Shown here piece after piece: positions 11,245 to 22,439 of a stretch of DNA of 64,000 bases (within the stretch, counting starts at the first letter, position 1; each line of letters begins with the position of its first letter). The notes under the pieces were generated by a model, which saw nothing but the letters and a program-made list of their open reading frames with translations, was not told where the DNA came from and did no database searches. The stretch is from Amborella trichopoda (lineage: Eukaryota; Streptophyta; Magnoliopsida; Amborellales; Amborellaceae). The translations under genes and the position numbers were made by a program. The stretch covers positions 138,234 to 202,233 of the forward strand of contig NW_006494942.1 in the NCBI RefSeq assembly GCF_000471905.2, in the 5' to 3' direction.

Positions 11245-11709
11245 CTTAGACCTACTTACTAGACTGTATAGCCCAGCCCATTCTCTCTCCCCACCTTGTA
11301 GACTAATAACAACAAGTCAAGAGTTGAAATGGTAGGGATTTCTGAAGGAAGTTGAAGCCAGACTTATTGAAGGCGGGATCTAGATCTTATATGTGGTTAG
11401 GAAGTCTAATCCTGGATTTTGTTTATTGCATGAATCTGTAACTTTGGGCCCTGTTTCCCTTGACTCAATTGTAATATTTTGGAAGAATGTTATGTAAGCC
11501 CTATTGTTATTATATTGAGCTTCAAATTAATAAATTTGCTTATGTATTTAGAATTATTTATGCATTTATCTCTCTATGGTTTGCTCTGATTACCGACTTA
11601 AGGGGGTTAAGTTCACCCCTACCAAATTGATAAAAGCTACATCAGGATCACGAACCCACGCTCGGTCCCCTCTGTCACTTGCGGTGAGGCGGTTGGGGGC
11701 AGGGTCGTG
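11245..11709 (+). mobile_element. Family C LTR 3' fragment
   Basis: This matches the last ~470 bases of the LTR copy at 28,745-31,665 and, by reverse complement, the start of the LTR at 41,825. It shares ACTTAGACCTACTTACTAG, TTGGGCCCTGTTTCCCTTGA, a GATCACGAACCCACGCTCGG block and the terminal GGGTCGTGACA at 11,699-11,709. It is cut at its left end by the E1 LTR and abuts truncated E6 gag at its right end. Neither primer site nor target duplication is seen. Confidence 0.75.
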
Positions 11710-11724
11710 ACACCCTTAAACTAC

Positions 11725-12520
11725 AAGAAAGAGAAGTTTCCCTTGTTCAGTGGTACAACCACCCCACACCAACATATCACGCATTTCCAAGCGGCATGTC
11801 TAGAGACAATAGCTGATGGGAGACTCCCCCTCTGTTAGTTTGCCCTCGATGGTCCGGCTTTTTAGTGGTATGCTCGGCTTCCCCTAAATTTAGTACATAC
11901 TTGGGAGGAAATGGAGAAACTGTTCTACTAGTGTTTCTATGAGGTCGAGAGAGAGGTCCAAACCGTCAAGCTCCTCACGTTGACCCAGGAACCAGATGAA
12001 TGTGTAGATCAATTCATAGCAAGGTGGAAAGATTTGGCTGCTTGTCATCCAATGCCCGAGAAGGAAGCAATTCAGACCTGTGTGCGAAACATTCGTCCTG
12101 AGATTGTTCTACATGTGGAGGCCTCCAATCCGACCTCCATGTCATAGTTGATCTCTAAGTCAGTTTCCATAGAGAGTTTGTCATGCCACAATGGCGGGCC
12201 ACAACAACAGCCTCTAAGCTTGAGAAACAACCAGGGCAATGGTAATTGTCGGACCAACTCCCGGGGCAACCAATAGAAAGGGGTAATCAGTGTGGCCATT
12301 ACCGCACTACACGCCTCGAGGGAGGCAAGCAGTAGTCACACAACCAGGTACCCCCACCTGCGAACCTTAATCGAAGTGATTATTGGACTAACCATCAGAA
12401 CAAGGTTTATCCTTTTGAAAAGGAATGGGTTCATGCACTGCTCCGACTATTGCTAGAACAGAACATGATTGAGCTGTCCGAGATCAAGTTTCCTAATCAA
12501 GCTAGTCTCGATACACACGC
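11725..12520 (+). pseudogene. gag: gag capsid region of Tat-like element E6
   Basis: This is the capsid-like part of Gag, which forms the virus-like particle. One frame gives FPLFSGTTTPHQHITHFQAA, then after two stops FYEVEREVQTVKLLTLTQEP and DECVDQFIARWKDLAACHP, ending EAIQTCVRNIRPEI near 12,106. The VKLLTLTQEPDE...QFIARWKDL pattern matches the plant retrotransposon gag domain. The N-terminus is missing because the copy begins abruptly beside the family C LTR fragment. At least four stops (near 11,836, 11,869, 11,926 and 12,145) show it is dead. Confidence 0.85.
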
Positions 12521-12999
12521 AAGATATTGTTCTTATCATTGAATGGTAAACCACTCCACAGAACAATGCTACACACTTAAAAACCTCATCGAGGCTCTGA
12601 TCCAGAAGGGTCAGACCAAGCTCGAAGAACTCAAGAAATCATTCGGGGCAACTAAGGCTTCCCACATGGTAACAGTACAGGAGAAAGACAAAAGCCTGCG
12701 CGCTTTTGATGAGTTGTCAATCGATCTTATCCACGCCCTATTCGATATGATGCTCCAACAAGGACTCATTACACCAAAGCCATCGAGGCAACCCAAGCGC
12801 CTTGCTCAGGGCACCGAGAATCACTAATGCTCACACCATCAGATATGGGGCCATGAGTTGAACGAATGTTATGGGTTAGAAGCTGTGGTTGTGGAAAAAT
12901 TCCAGAGAGGTTACATTGCTTACGTCGAATGCCCTCAAGGAACCATGCCCATCTATGAGGGCGTTTCAAAGCAAGACTCCTAAAAAGATGCCTTTGATC
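12521..12999 (+). pseudogene. gag: gag C-terminal zinc-knuckle region of E6
   Basis: The stretch reads RYCSYH, a TGA, then MVNHSTEQCYTLKNLIEALI (12,543-12,602). The C-X2-H...H-X4-C spacing followed by an LK..IEALI..G helix is the usual nucleocapsid end of Tat gag proteins. A second similar block (HHQIWGHELNECYGLEAVVV, 12,834-12,893) follows after a stop at 12,826-12,828, so the knuckle unit appears duplicated. The nucleocapsid packages the element RNA. No protease D-S/T-G motif is visible after it. Confidence 0.72.
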
Positions 13000-14180
13000 C
13001 CACTGAACCCTCGACTTCTTAGCCATGGAAAGTCCATCATGGGTGGAGTAGGCTCAAGTCTTTAAAGTGAGAAGAGATTCGTCAAGCTAGGACTGTTCAC
13101 AGACCTTGCAAGATGGACCAAGCACCTCCAAAGGCGACTAGAAGAAGACGAGCACCAAGGGCGAGCCAGAATTTCTCAGGCCTCTTCCTCCCTTGCCGAC
13201 CTTACAAGACTTCATACGGGTCACTATCGACCTTATTCCCTAATCTTGTCAAGAGGATATCCTTGGGCCATCTTTTACTCGGGACACGTCCAATGAGGGT
13301 TATGACATTAAAAGTACCTCCCAACAGTCTAAGCAAGGGAAAGACCTAAAAGACCCCTTGCACACATCCAACTCTGGTGATGACGTAAAAGGCTGCCCAA
13401 ATCAGTCCAATGAGAGGAACGACCTTAAAATTCCCTCACCTACTGACCCTGCTCTTTCTTCCTCTTCTTCTTCTTCTTCTTCTTATCCTTCCTCTTTTAT
13501 GTCTCCTGCAGGTACAACCTTGAAATGTCCAAACTTTGAGGCTTATGACAGAGAACTTGAAGGAAGCAATATAAGCAGGATGCACCAGAGATGGCTGAAA
13601 AAGACACTAGCCCTGGCGGTTGGATTCTTGACAGTTACTGACGCCTTGGTAGCTCAAGCTAAGACAGATCCATCTTCTTCTGCCAAGAAGCAAAAGAGGT
13701 CAAAGCCGAAGAAACCCCAATGGCCTCCTGAGCCCGACTTTGAGCAGAGGCTGAGAAAGTCAAGAGGGCAGAGCATCAATTCTCAGAAAGCATGCCACAT
13801 GGTACAGGTCTATGAAGTATCAACTATCACGGGGCAAACACTGCAGACACCCATGCAAAGATCGAGCAATTCATATGCGGGTGCCTTCAGCCCTACAATC
13901 GCTGAATCTCAACTTCCATGTAGCTTTCAAGTCAAACTTCTGCAGCCTGATATGTTGTCCATTGAGATCGACCGTTCTGTTCCTCAGTTTGAGAAAGGTG
14001 CAAAAATCATGACCTACCCTAGAGTTCTATTCGAAGCAGAGATGTCACAATCATGGTCTCTGCACTTGAGGTTAATGCGAAGACCTCTGAAGCCAATGAT
14101 GAGGAGTTACAAGAGGCCCCAGAAGAATGGGAAGAAGGTGGTCAAGCCACAGCCGATGAACTCGAAGAGATAAATCTAGG
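13000..14180 (+). pseudogene. gag-pol linker of E6, protease not recognised
   Basis: This is the gap between gag and RT, where the aspartic protease should be. Two open frames exist: 13,113-13,349 and 13,358-14,173 (271 codons). The second holds a serine homopolymer encoded by TCT/TTC repeats (near 13,456-13,487) and a basic KKQKRSKPKKPQWPPEPDF stretch. I find no DTG/DSG active site, so the protease is either lost or too decayed. From 14,053 the frame leading into RT is rich in Glu and Asp. Function is not assigned. Confidence 0.55.
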
Positions 14181-15110
14181 GAATGAGATTGATCCCAGAC
14201 CCACTTTAATCTCAGTAAATATGTCTCCAGAGGAGAAAGAGAATTTCACTGCCTTCTTGTGAGCAAACCGAGATGTCTTTGCCTGGCATTATCATGAGAT
14301 GCCTGATTTAGATGATCAAGTCACGGTTCACCATCTCGGCATTGATCCTTCTGTCAAGCCCGTCAAGCAGAAATCAAGGAGGTTCAGGCTTGATCTCGAA
14401 ATGTAGATAGATGCTGATGTGACCAAACTCAGGCAAGCAGGCTTCATTCGTTAAGTCAAGTACCCAAAGTGGTTGACAAATGTTGTACCGGTCAAGAAGA
14501 AATATGGACAAATTAGGGTCTGCATTGACTTCTGTGACCTTAATACCACTTGCTTAAAAGATTACTTTCCATTGCCATTCATGGGGATGCTCAATGATTC
14601 TACGGCTCATTGTCAGGTCTTCTCCTTCATGGACGGATACTCCGGGTATAATCAGATACGGATGGCACTAGAAGATGAGGAAGCCACCGCATTCTTGACT
14701 CCAAAAGGGGTCTTTTATTACACAATGATGCCTTTTAGATTGAAGAATGTCGGTGCCACATATCAGAGAGCAATGATGACCATCTTCAAAGACATGATGC
14801 ACAAAGACGTGGAATGTTATGTAAATGACTTGGTGGTGAAATCTGAAGAGCAAGACGCTCACGTGACAAACCTTGAAATGGTGTTCGAACGATTACACCT
14901 TCATCAGCTCAAAATGAACCTGCTGAGAGGCCCTTTTGACGTGCATTCAGGAAAGTTATTGGGACTCAAAGTTGAGCCAGTTAAGATCTACGCGATTGAG
15001 GAAATTTCATCACCATCAACATTGTGAGAGTTGCGATCCCTCCAAGGGCAACTGGCCTATATCCGCAGGTTCATCTCAAACCTCTCAGATAGTTGTAAGC
15101 CTTTTACACA
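14181..15110 (+). pseudogene. pol: Reverse transcriptase part of E6 pol, YVND variant
   Basis: RT of the second pol copy. The frame carries SPEEKENFTAFL, ANRDVFAWHY and QKSRRF before the palm. The 184-codon open stretch 14,473-15,027 then carries KKKYGQIRVCIDFCDLN, GYSGYNQIRMALED and TPKGVFYY. The catalytic box reads YVND at 14,818-14,829 instead of YVDD: codon AAT at 14,824-14,826 replaces the first aspartate, a metal ligand. Stops at 14,260, 14,404, 14,452 and 15,025 also break the frame. It is closely similar to the E1 RT along its length, so the same family. Confidence 0.95.
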
Positions 15111-15600
15111 CCTGTTAAAGAAGGATACTCCATTCATCTAGAATGAAGCATGTTAGGCAGTCCTTGATGACATCAAGCATTATTAACTCAGCCCTTCAGT
15201 ACTCTCTATACCAGTGCTGGGAAAACCTCTCATCCTGTATGTGACCTCTCTTGACGAGTCGCTCGGGGCATTATTAGAGCAGAACAATGAGGAAGGGAAA
15301 GAGACTGCACCATACTATCTCAGCAGCAGGATGTAAGGGGCCGAGAAGAATTACCCCCATACCAAGAAGATGTGCCTGGACCTAATCTTCGCAATACCAA
15401 AGCTCTGCCACTACCTGCTCGATCATGAAGTATGATTAATATCAAAAGCAGATCCTGTAAAGTTTCTCATGACATGCTCATGCTTGTCAGGACGTCATGC
15501 TCAGTGGGCATTATTGTTGATGGAATTCGACCTCCCATATGTACCACAAAAGTCCACCAAGGGTCAAGCCTTGGCTGATTTTCTCGTAGCACATCATGTA
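15111..15600 (+). pseudogene. pol: RNase H domain of E6 pol
   Basis: Same domain as 863-1,440, with more stops. Readable parts are KKDTPFI, LDDIKHY, GKPLILYVTSLDES, EGKETAPYYLSSRM, EKNYPHTKKMCLDLIFAIPK, then an open stretch 15,469-15,699 with HAQWALLLMEFDLPY and KGQALADFLVAHHV. The stops at I*N, C*A and M*G match W, Q and Q in E1, which points to TGG to TAG and CAG to TAG/TAA changes. The ALADFL end is the normal family ending. Confidence 0.92.
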
Positions 15601-16060
15601 CCGATAGAATCTCCCTTATCTAGTGACCTCCCTGATGAAGAAGGCTTTTGTGCAGAACATGCTCAAGCATGGGAGATGTACTTTGATGGAGCCTTCTAAT
15701 CTGATCGCGAAAGTGTCGAGGTGGTATTCATGACCTCGACAGGAGTGATTCCTCTATCTTTCTCTCTCATTGAAGCTGGTTCTGATAACAAGGAAAAATA
15801 ACTAGCCCGTATAATTGGGTGGAGGTAGCCTTTGATCTAGACTTGAAGCAGCTCGATATCTATGGTGATTATGAGTTGATTATGAGAATGGACACTCTCA
15901 AGCCCACCATGATACTGTAAAGTCTTTTATGGCTTAACTTGAGGACATTTCTCTAAGTCACATCCCCAGGAGATTAAACTCGCAGGCTGATGCACTCGCA
16001 AAGCTTGGCGCTACAATTCAACTGTCTTCACCAAGGCCTACGCCTGTGTGGGTCGCAGAG
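15601..16060 (+). pseudogene. pol: Second (archaeal-type) RNase H domain of E6 pol
   Basis: This continues from the first RNase H through AWEMYFDGAF (15,666-15,695), then a TAA, VEVVFMTSTGVIPLSFSL, and after heavy decay the end LSHIPRRLNSQADALAKLG near 15,955-16,010. The NEAEYQAL helix of E1 is degraded to DNKEK here. Two copies with this extra domain in the same position confirm that it is a fixed part of the family and so a Tat-lineage element. Confidence 0.85.
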
Positions 16061-17450
16061 CGGAGACACATTGAACTAAAAACCAAAGTGGGCACAGATG
16101 ATGAGAGAATTCTCCTTCCCGAATGTACGCCTTATCCATTCAGGGCACTTCTGACAGTCAAATATGTCATTAAATCCAAGCAAAAAATGGCACGGAGTCA
16201 AAGTGCTGGAGCCAAAAGGCCAGAACCGGAGTTCTTCAATCTAATGTGTGTAGAAATTGAACAGGTAGAAGATTGGAGAGAGCCCATCATCAATTTCATA
16301 AAGATCGTACCGAGCACAATAATGTGCGCAGAATGTCTACCAAGTACATCCTCCTTGAAGGAGGTACTCTTTTATGCCAATCTTTTGATGGAACTCTCCT
16401 CATATGTGTAAATGCGCAAGAAGCAAATAAGGTGTTGGAAGAAGTGCATTCAGGCGTCTGTGGACTGCATCAGTCAGATCCTAAGCTTTATGAGCGAATA
16501 CGTAGGCTGGGTATTATCTGCCTTCGATGATTGCTAACTCCTTAAACTATGCCAAAAGATGCCTGGTATGCCAGATGCATTCAAGTCTTATTCGTCAACC
16601 TCCAGAGCCCTTACACCCTACAGTGGCATCATGGCCCTTTTCACAATGGGGTATGGACATTGTAGGACCTATTATCCTCCTTCAGCAATGACCCATATCT
16701 TCATTTTGACAGCTATGGATTATTTCTTCAAGTGGTCCCCCTCAAAATAGTTCCAAGGGCTACGGTGGCCAACTTTGTGCAACATCATATCATATACCGA
16801 TTTGGAGTTCTTGATTGGATTATATCGAACAGTGGCCCTCAATTTAGAAGTCATTATATTGATCACTTGGTTAATCAGTTCGGTTTTGAGTGGAAGTACT
16901 CAACTATGTACCACTCGTGGGCGAACGGCTTAGTTGAGTCCTTCAATAAGCCTCTATGTGGGGTTTTGAGGAAGTCAGTATCAAAAACAAAGAAAAATTG
17001 GCATGAGAAACTTTTGGAAGCCTTGTGGGCCTATCGCACTATCATAAGAAATGCCATCGATTCCACCCCTTATTCCTTGTTCTATGGGGGTGAAGCAGTC
17101 TTACCCATCGAGATTCAACTGCCCTCGCTTAGTGTCCCCATACATCAAGGATTGACTGAAGATGAGAGGGTCAAGCTTCGTTACCAAGGGTTAGATGCAC
17201 TTGATGAAAAGAGATTGGAAGCTCAACAGAATCTTGAGCTCAGCCAGGGAAGAATGAAGAGGGCCTTTTAGCTGTCAAAAGGCCGATTGTTATGCATGGA
17301 AGGCATAAAGGAAAGTTTAAACCTAAGTGGGAAGGTTCTTTTAAAGTCAAGAAGGTCTTACAAAATGGTGCTTACATACTGGCACATCCTGATGGAGAGG
17401 AGGCGAAGCCCCGCATCAACGGATGATATCTAAAGAAGTACTATCCTTGA
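16061..17450 (+). pseudogene. pol: Integrase domain of E6 pol
   Basis: The zinc region EVHSGVCGLHQSD lies near 16,441-16,479 and RCLVCQMHSS near 16,559-16,588. The first D (WGMDIVGPI) lies near 16,649-16,675. A long open stretch 16,732-17,271 follows with VLDWIISNSGPQF, where the second catalytic D is replaced by N, and NGLVESFNKPLCGVLRKSV with the glutamate retained. The tail continues after a short shift at about 17,270 (KRPIVMHGRHKGKFKPKWEG) to YLKKYYP near 17,447. No chromodomain. There are at least two frameshifts and several stops. Confidence 0.93.
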
Positions 17451-18060
17451 TACGTGTTTAAAAGATTCAACGTGCGAAGGAATTAAGGATAGAAGAAAGA
17501 AACGACGATGAAAAGGAAAATGAGTAAGTCAATTCAATAAAACTTAATTCTTTTATTGAGGAAATTACAAGTTATAATCAGAAACCGATTATTAGGGAAG
17601 TTACAAGGATATATTATTAAGTGTTGCTCTAGCATCTGAGGAAAAGAGAACGGTGTTGCTCTTACATATGAGGAAAAGAGAACGGCTGACCCCAGCATTG
17701 CTCTTGCATCTGAGGAGAGGATAGTTACAAGCCAAAAGTTTCTCTCACATCAAAAGCGTTGCTCTTTCATATGAGGAAAGGAAGATGGCTACAGGCCAAA
17801 AGTTGCTTTCACAATATGAGAAGTGGAAGCGCTTTAATCGAGAATATCAAACATACAAAGGATACTTCTCTAGCAAGGAACTGGTCTATGATGGAGAGCA
17901 TACCCTGTTCACAGTGAGAGGCCTTCCACAGAACAACATGGAGTACACAATTGTGCTGGAGGACTTAGCTTCCAACATGCTTCATAAGCCAGGCCTCACC
18001 ATTGGTTACCACCCTTTGCCAACCCAAGCGGTCGCCACCCACGATCATAGAAGAACATAA
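17451..18060 (+). other. Post-pol flank of E6 with short repeats
   Basis: Counterpart of 3,330-3,735. It contains ATTATTAGGGAAGTTACAAG, then four to five diverged units of about 35-45 bases based on GTTGCTCTTGCATCTGAGGA (17,620-17,800), then GAACAACATGGA and GGAGGACTTAGCTTCC (17,930-17,985). The 91-codon ORF at 17,785-18,060 reads across these repeats and has no equivalent in E1, so I do not call it a gene. Confidence 0.65.
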
Positions 18061-18975
18061 TTCACCATTGTTCATGAAAGGATCGTTGAGGGAGCAGCTA
18101 TAGCCACGCATGACTAACGCAGTGTGCGTCATGTTGATGACCATACGTAACTAAGGCATTAACTAGCGATGTGCGAGACTAATGTTGGATGTCTCAAAAA
18201 AGACCAACGCTGGCTGTGTTTCCAAGGAGTAATGCTAGCTGTGTCTGACAAAGGGCTAACGCCTGCTGTGTCTGATAAAGGGCTAACACCAGTAGTGTTC
18301 TCTATCGTCGTGCGTGCTCTCTCTTGATGCTTCGATTGTCAGCGACAGTGACTATTCAGCTTCTTTAAGACCCTTCGTCTTCCCGCAACCCTTCGATTCC
18401 CGTGACTGTTCAATTTTCGCGACCCTTTGGATCCCATGACTCTTCAATTCTCAAGGGCCTTCAATTCGCTAGACCCTTCGGTTGCTTGTGCCCCTTCGTC
18501 TCCTAAGCAACCATCCACCTGCCAATGGCTGTTCATCTTCTTGTGATCTCTCGACTTCCTGCCTGGAAACCCCTATCGCTCGCCAGAAAATTCATTGGCA
18601 GACCTTCCCCTCTTCTTCCCGATGGTGGAAAACAGCTGAAACACTCCTGAAAGCAAGCGGAAGTTCACTGATTGCTCCCTACGGCAATTTGGATCCCTTT
18701 CCTCTTCTCTAGTACTCCCAAAACCACTACCAAAATCTCTACAGACTCTGACCAACTCCCTATTTTTCTCGCACTGCCTTCGTTTCAACTCCAACACCAG
18801 TGACCCTCGGGAAGCCCCTTGTGCAACTCTACTAGTTCGTTTTGGACGACGTGCTTGCCGACAAACTCTCGCCTGTAAGTTCTGTGTTCTTGAAAGAAAT
18901 TCCCATCGGGAGCTCTCTCACTCTTACTGTTAAAAGCCTTAGTCATTTTTACCTTCGATGAAAATGGTGAAAAAT
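18061..18975 (-). other. Region downstream of the antisense promoter, PMD ORF absent (E6)
   Basis: Read on the minus strand, the first 150 bases after the TATA box match E4 after 60,053: CCCCATTTTTCAC, then GTGAGAGAG. After that, short CpG-rich repeats (GACCCTTCGATTC-like at 18,340-18,500 and GGGCTAACGCC-like at 18,180-18,290) fill the space up to the post-pol flank. No PMD coding can be read, as in E1. Small ORFs on either strand show no family motif. Confidence 0.5.
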
Positions 18976-18999
18976 GGGGTTTAGCCCCTTATATAAAAG
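18976..18999 (-). promoter_or_regulatory. Antisense TATA box with GGGG/CCCC hairpin (E6)
   Basis: The minus strand reads CTTTTATATAAGGGGCTAAA followed by CCCCA. The AAGGGGCTAAACCCC part can fold as a four-pair stem with a CTAAA loop. It matches 60,033-60,052 (E4) almost base for base and the copies at 4,735 and 38,315 more loosely. Conservation in four elements, including two without a PMD ORF, suggests a real promoter, by inference. Confidence 0.65.
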
Positions 19000-19364
19000 A
19001 TGCTTCCTCGAAGTGCCCCTCACAAAGCAAGAATACCAGACGGGCCCCTGAAGGCCAAACGACAATGGGCAAAACCGAGTCGGGCTCAGACCCGAATAGA
19101 GGCTTACTAACGTCAATGTAATGTCGAGCATCAAACGGTAATAAATCAGGGCTGGGCTAGGCCCAAGCCCAAGGCTCGATCTCAGACCAACGTCACTCGT
19201 AGCTAACGACGCATGTAAAAGCCTGTGACTAACTCGTGAAACCTTGCTACTAATGTCGTGAGTGAAACTCCTTGACATAAGCCATTTGTGAACTAATGCC
19301 GCGTGTCAGCAACTGCTCAACGTCGTTCGTGCAACTGGTGACTCCATGCTAGTGCCACACATGT
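19000..19364 (+). other. E6 3' region upstream of the antisense promoter
   Basis: No gene is seen. A GC-rich stretch with CCGAGTCGGGCTCAGACCCG and GGGCTGGGCTAGGCCCAAGC corresponds, inverted, to 59,760-59,990 in E4, and in the same sense to 53,320-53,350 in E5. Short GCTAACG/ACTAATGCCGCG repeats fill 19,190-19,350. Confidence 0.5.
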
Positions 19365-20190
19365 GTGAATAGGGTCACGACTGTGAGTGTTCTACCATCA
19401 TCCCCAGCAGAAGTTACACCAGTGCCACATCCCATCATCCCTAGTGGAGTTAGGTATATGCCAAAAAGGTCGTGCTTACCCCTTCAATCCCTATGGGTCA
19501 GTCTCGCACCAAGCTATTCCCCATGGAGTTTTATCTTCCATCTAAAAAAGCCATGCTTGCCCCCTAACCCCCAGAAGTCAGCTTCCATTTTCCACTCCTC
19601 ATCGGGTCACCATCTCTATCGAAACTCTGCTTGTGTATAGCCTTAACTATTTTATCCCCAAGGATTCAGATTATTTCACCTTCACGGCAACCCACACAAA
19701 TGGGCTGTGCTGCATGACCTTAAACTGCACAGCCTTGGTCCATGCTACATGACCTTAAACTGCACATCCTTAGTCCTTGCTGTATGAACCTAAACTGCAC
19801 AACCTTGGTCTATGCTGCATGACCCTAAACTGCATAGCCATGGTCCAAACTATACGACTTAAATTATAGCAAAGGTCTAGTTGCACGACCTTAAACTGCA
19901 TGGTCCTAGTTGCATTACTTAAACTGCATAACCACGGTCCAAGCTACATGACCTTAAAACCATAGTGCACGTCTTGATCGCATGACGTTAAAAGGCTTAG
20001 CACCATGATCCAAACTATATAACCTTAAACTATAACGAGAGTCTAGATGCATGACTTTTAACTACATGGTCTTAGTTGCATGAGTTTAAACTGCATAACC
20101 ACTATACAAGATATATGACCTTAAACTATAGTACACGTCCAAACTGCATGACGTTAAACTGCTTTGCTTAGGTCCCTGAGGCATGACCTT
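19365..20190 (+). repeat. CCCCAGTGG block and 35-bp array of E6
   Basis: The CCCCAGTGG-rich block (19,365-19,690) comes first and the 35-bp array second (about 19,690-20,185, some 13 units). The unit core GCATGACCTTAAACTGCACA and the order of the two blocks match E1 and, inverted, E4. This fixes the orientation of the E6 3' region as sense to its pol. Confidence 0.88.
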
Positions 20191-20287
20191 AAACTCGCCC
20201 CCACACACGTGCACACGACTTTTACATGGGGCTTCGCGCACGCCTTCCCTAACCAACCCGTTCGTATGCGCACATCACCTTCATCAA

Positions 20288-22374
20288 TGGTTAGGTGCCT
20301 CAATCTCGCCCTTTAGATCTATGTGATCTGGTGGCACATGTGTTGAGTCTCTGGTGGACCCAAGATTTGAAATCGCTCACTAGAAACCTTGCTCGAGGCC
20401 AAGGGCAAGTATACCAACCAATGAGAGAGGAATTTTAGGTGGGTTCGGGACTTACTCGGGCTAGCTCGCGTGAGCACCCTCTTAGATCACGAAAAAAGCC
20501 CCCCAGCTGCTTGAGATGGTTCGTAATCACCTCCCTTGACCTGTAACCCTCTTGTGTTCTGTACAACACTTTTATGGTTAATTTGTAAGACAAGTGTGTC
20601 GAAAAGGACCCCTTGTCTTAGGGCAATGCACGTTCATGGGAGAAGGCGATGACGTGCAAGGTTAGATGAAAGATGGAAAGGAGAAGAGAACTAGACGGAG
20701 AGACGAGGCTAGCATGACACCCAAAAGCCACCGACTTGGAGTGGTAGCAAGACGGGCATGGTTCACAGGACCAGCACGGCGGTAGTACTACCCAAAACCA
20801 AAGTAGGCGCATCGGCACTAGGTTAGGCCTACCCTCAATCAAGTGAGAAGAGGAAAAGGTGGAGAGGAAAGAACGAGATGGTAAAAAGAAAGGGAAATCT
20901 GGATATCGATAGACATTGCGGTGGGCAATGCAAGGAGGCAGCACATCCCTTATGGAAGGTGCTAGCTCTTGACAAGGCACATGGCGATGGTTTCTCCTAG
21001 GTCTCATGGAGATAGATGTGGGACGTAGGGAGAATGAAAATAGGAACCGGATGCACGGAGGAAGCTCACGAACGGTGATGGGTGTTGCACAGTAGAGGAA
21101 GGCTCCTACAGGAGGCAACACACATCACTGTCTAGGTTCTTCACAAAGATTTCAAAGCTATGTCTGTGGGCGGTGATGGGTAGCGCTATGTATAGACTTC
21201 ATTGATAGAAAGAGATAGACGAGACTCATACATGGTGCTGCCATCACCAAGCACGGCCTGTGAGACCAAGGGAGAGGCATGCACGGCACTGCCACTGCCG
21301 TGAATGACCTCCACGAGGGACTCAGAAGAAGAAGAGGGAGAAGAGAGGGGAGCAGGGAGAGAGAAGAAGAAAAGAAAAAGAAGAGAGAGAAGATCTACCT
21401 CAACCCTAGGGTACCGATCGAAAGTTTCTCACCTCACCCTCTCTCTCAAGCATAACACCACAACGGTAAGAAAGAGAAACGTGTATTAAGTGAAAACTCT
21501 TTCTTATGTGTGTATGTGTTTGCCTTCTCTCCTTTTTTCCTCTTTTTTTTCTTTACAATGGTGGTACGTATCATCATTTTGCACCTTATTTTCTAATTTC
21601 TTTTAATTCAATTTTCCTCTGTTTGTATGCTTCGTGTCCAGAATCCGACCGTTCTTCATGTACGGGGTTCGAGTCAGAAATGGCCCGAGACCTTATGCCC
21701 ACAATGGAATTGGTATCACATCGATCGGGCTCATGAGCAGCATGATTTGGCTGCTTGAGAGAGGCATGACGATGTTGAATTTCCTATACTTTCTTCACGG
21801 ATCAGTAACTTCTCTCTAGTGTTTCTTCGTGCTTGGGTATCGTCATGGGGCATGCCACATATCGAATCACTCGTCTTGACTAGATGAACATGTTCACCAA
21901 ATTTGAGTGAGATCTGACTTGGGACAGCCGAGATATGAGCATTGAAAGTCACTAGTTGTGATTGTCCCTTTAATGGTGTAGTGTTGCAAAGTGGCCGCAC
22001 AAGAATAGCGTGCGACTCCTCCTGTTTCACTCTTTCGCCTATAACTTCTTCTTGGAGTGTTAGTGAAACTTGACCCCTGGGGGTTTTCAACGATGCTGGA
22101 TCCAATGGTGGTTGTCCTACAATAGTTTTCGATGCTGAAAAGGTAGCTCTAGTTATTTACAGGGGTCCGTTTCGGGGTGCTAGAGGTCGATTCTGCCAGA
22201 AATGTTTCTCATTTTGCACTACCTTAGACATGTCAGAATACGACAAAACTTGGCAGGAGACTTTTGAGAGACCTCATGAAGATCTTGGCCAGTTCTGAGA
22301 CTGTTGAAATTTCCACTAATTGTTAGGCCTTTATTGAGCGGGGGCTTCATGTTGATGAAAAATACCTTCCAACA
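20288..22374 (-). mobile_element. Family A LTR of element E2
   Basis: In plus coordinates it starts TGGTTAGGTGCC (the reverse of the CACCTAACCA end) and stops at CCTTCCAACA, the reverse of TGTTGGAAGG, giving about 2.09 kb. The terminal block is at 20,288-20,640. Sequence right of 22,374 is the element 3' region in inverted order, so this is the 3' LTR of a minus-strand element inserted into the E6 3' region. The five bases before it are ATCAA; the matching duplicate at the far end of E2 was not found. No clear TATA/AATAAA pair is visible, so the promoter has decayed. Confidence 0.78.
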
Positions 22375-22439
22375 GCATGCCTCACCAAATTTTGTTCTTC
22401 GAGAGACTTGAGAAGTGCAATCATTTGGGAATTTTGAGG

